A stretch of 64,000 nt of DNA, taken from assembly GCA_023511795.1 (NCBI GenBank), contig JAIMAU010000004.1, positions 118,382 through 182,381 on the forward strand. Reading direction: 5' to 3'. The stretch is from Armatimonadota bacterium. Its GTDB lineage: Bacteria > Armatimonadota > UBA5829 > DTJY01. The position numbers and the translations under genes were made by a program. The notes under the pieces are model-generated. The model was given only the letters and a program-made list of their open reading frames with translations. It was not told where the DNA came from and did not search any database. Each line of letters begins with the position of its first letter. The stretch's first letter is position 1. Of this stretch, positions 63,847 to 64,000 are shown piece after piece.

Positions 63847-64000
63847 ATCTTGACGGAATAAAGTAGCAAATTAGAACAAATGATATATGGAACGTTTTAG
63901 TCGGCTTTCAATTTCGTCGCAAATAGTCTATAGATAAAATAGATGCCTTATTTAAAGCTGGAGTTTTAACAAAAAACTATGGTTTTTATACCTGCTCAAC

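Overview
The window looks like chromosome from a free-living, diderm, heterotrophic bacterium that degrades polysaccharides. By eye the base composition is moderate, roughly mid-40s % GC. The many long secreted carbohydrate-active proteins fit Armatimonadota or a similar environmental lineage. These include GHL10 with a golvesin domain, heparinase II/III-like, GH10, GH172/DUF2961, CBM9-DUF4091, sialate O-acetylesterase and URO-D-like proteins. The phylum is an inference from gene content. An outer membrane is suggested by the MlaE/F/D lipid-transport genes, a BtuF without a lipobox and a MacAB-like tripartite exporter. No rRNA, tRNA, CRISPR array, insertion sequence or prophage was seen.

Layout. 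1-6.2 kb: the 3' part of a secreted GHL10 hydrolase, a GH20-like hexosaminidase and a glutamine synthetase-family enzyme. 6.8-18.2 kb (+): mlaE-mlaF-mlaD, rplI, dnaB, purD, purE, purB, purF, purM, purN, mixing lipid transport, replication and purine synthesis. 18.3-20.2 kb: an unusually long GHMP (galactokinase-like) kinase. 20.3-24.6 kb (-): a heparinase II/III-like lyase and a secreted C39/BtrH-like protein, divergent from a TrpB2-type tryptophan synthase. 26.2-31.4 kb: a 1155-aa secreted protein of unknown function and a convergent GH10 xylanase. 31.5-33.7 kb: greA-lysS. 34.0-39.0 kb: GH172, beta-propeller and amidohydrolase genes, tightly packed. 39.1-40.5 kb (-): sialate O-acetylesterase. 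40.6-48.9 kb (+): a nine-gene run lysA, M50 protease, trpS, scpA, scpB, dac, rluB, btuF, btuC. 49.0-53.6 kb: a HlyD/ABC/FtsX exporter. 53.6-55.0 kb: a DUF5665-like membrane protein and a PrsW-like protease. 55.1-63.8 kb (-): an eight-gene operon led by an excisionase-type HTH regulator, then polysaccharide-export ABC genes, a glycosyltransferase, two sugar-import permeases, a CBM9-DUF4091 hydrolase and a URO-D-like enzyme.

How the parts relate. Housekeeping blocks (purines, translation, chromosome segregation, cell wall) alternate with glycan-utilisation blocks. Regulatory signals are readable: many near-consensus sigma70-type promoters with 17-18 nt spacers (TTGACA/TTGACT -35 boxes), and terminator-like hairpins just upstream of greA, lysS and lysA. 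The best candidate for an undescribed system is the 55.1-63.8 kb operon, which couples glycan export, glycan import and glycan breakdown under one small DNA-binding protein with a palindrome-rich promoter. Genes expected but absent from this window are btuD, the CUT1 solute-binding protein and ATPase, and purC/S/Q/L/H.
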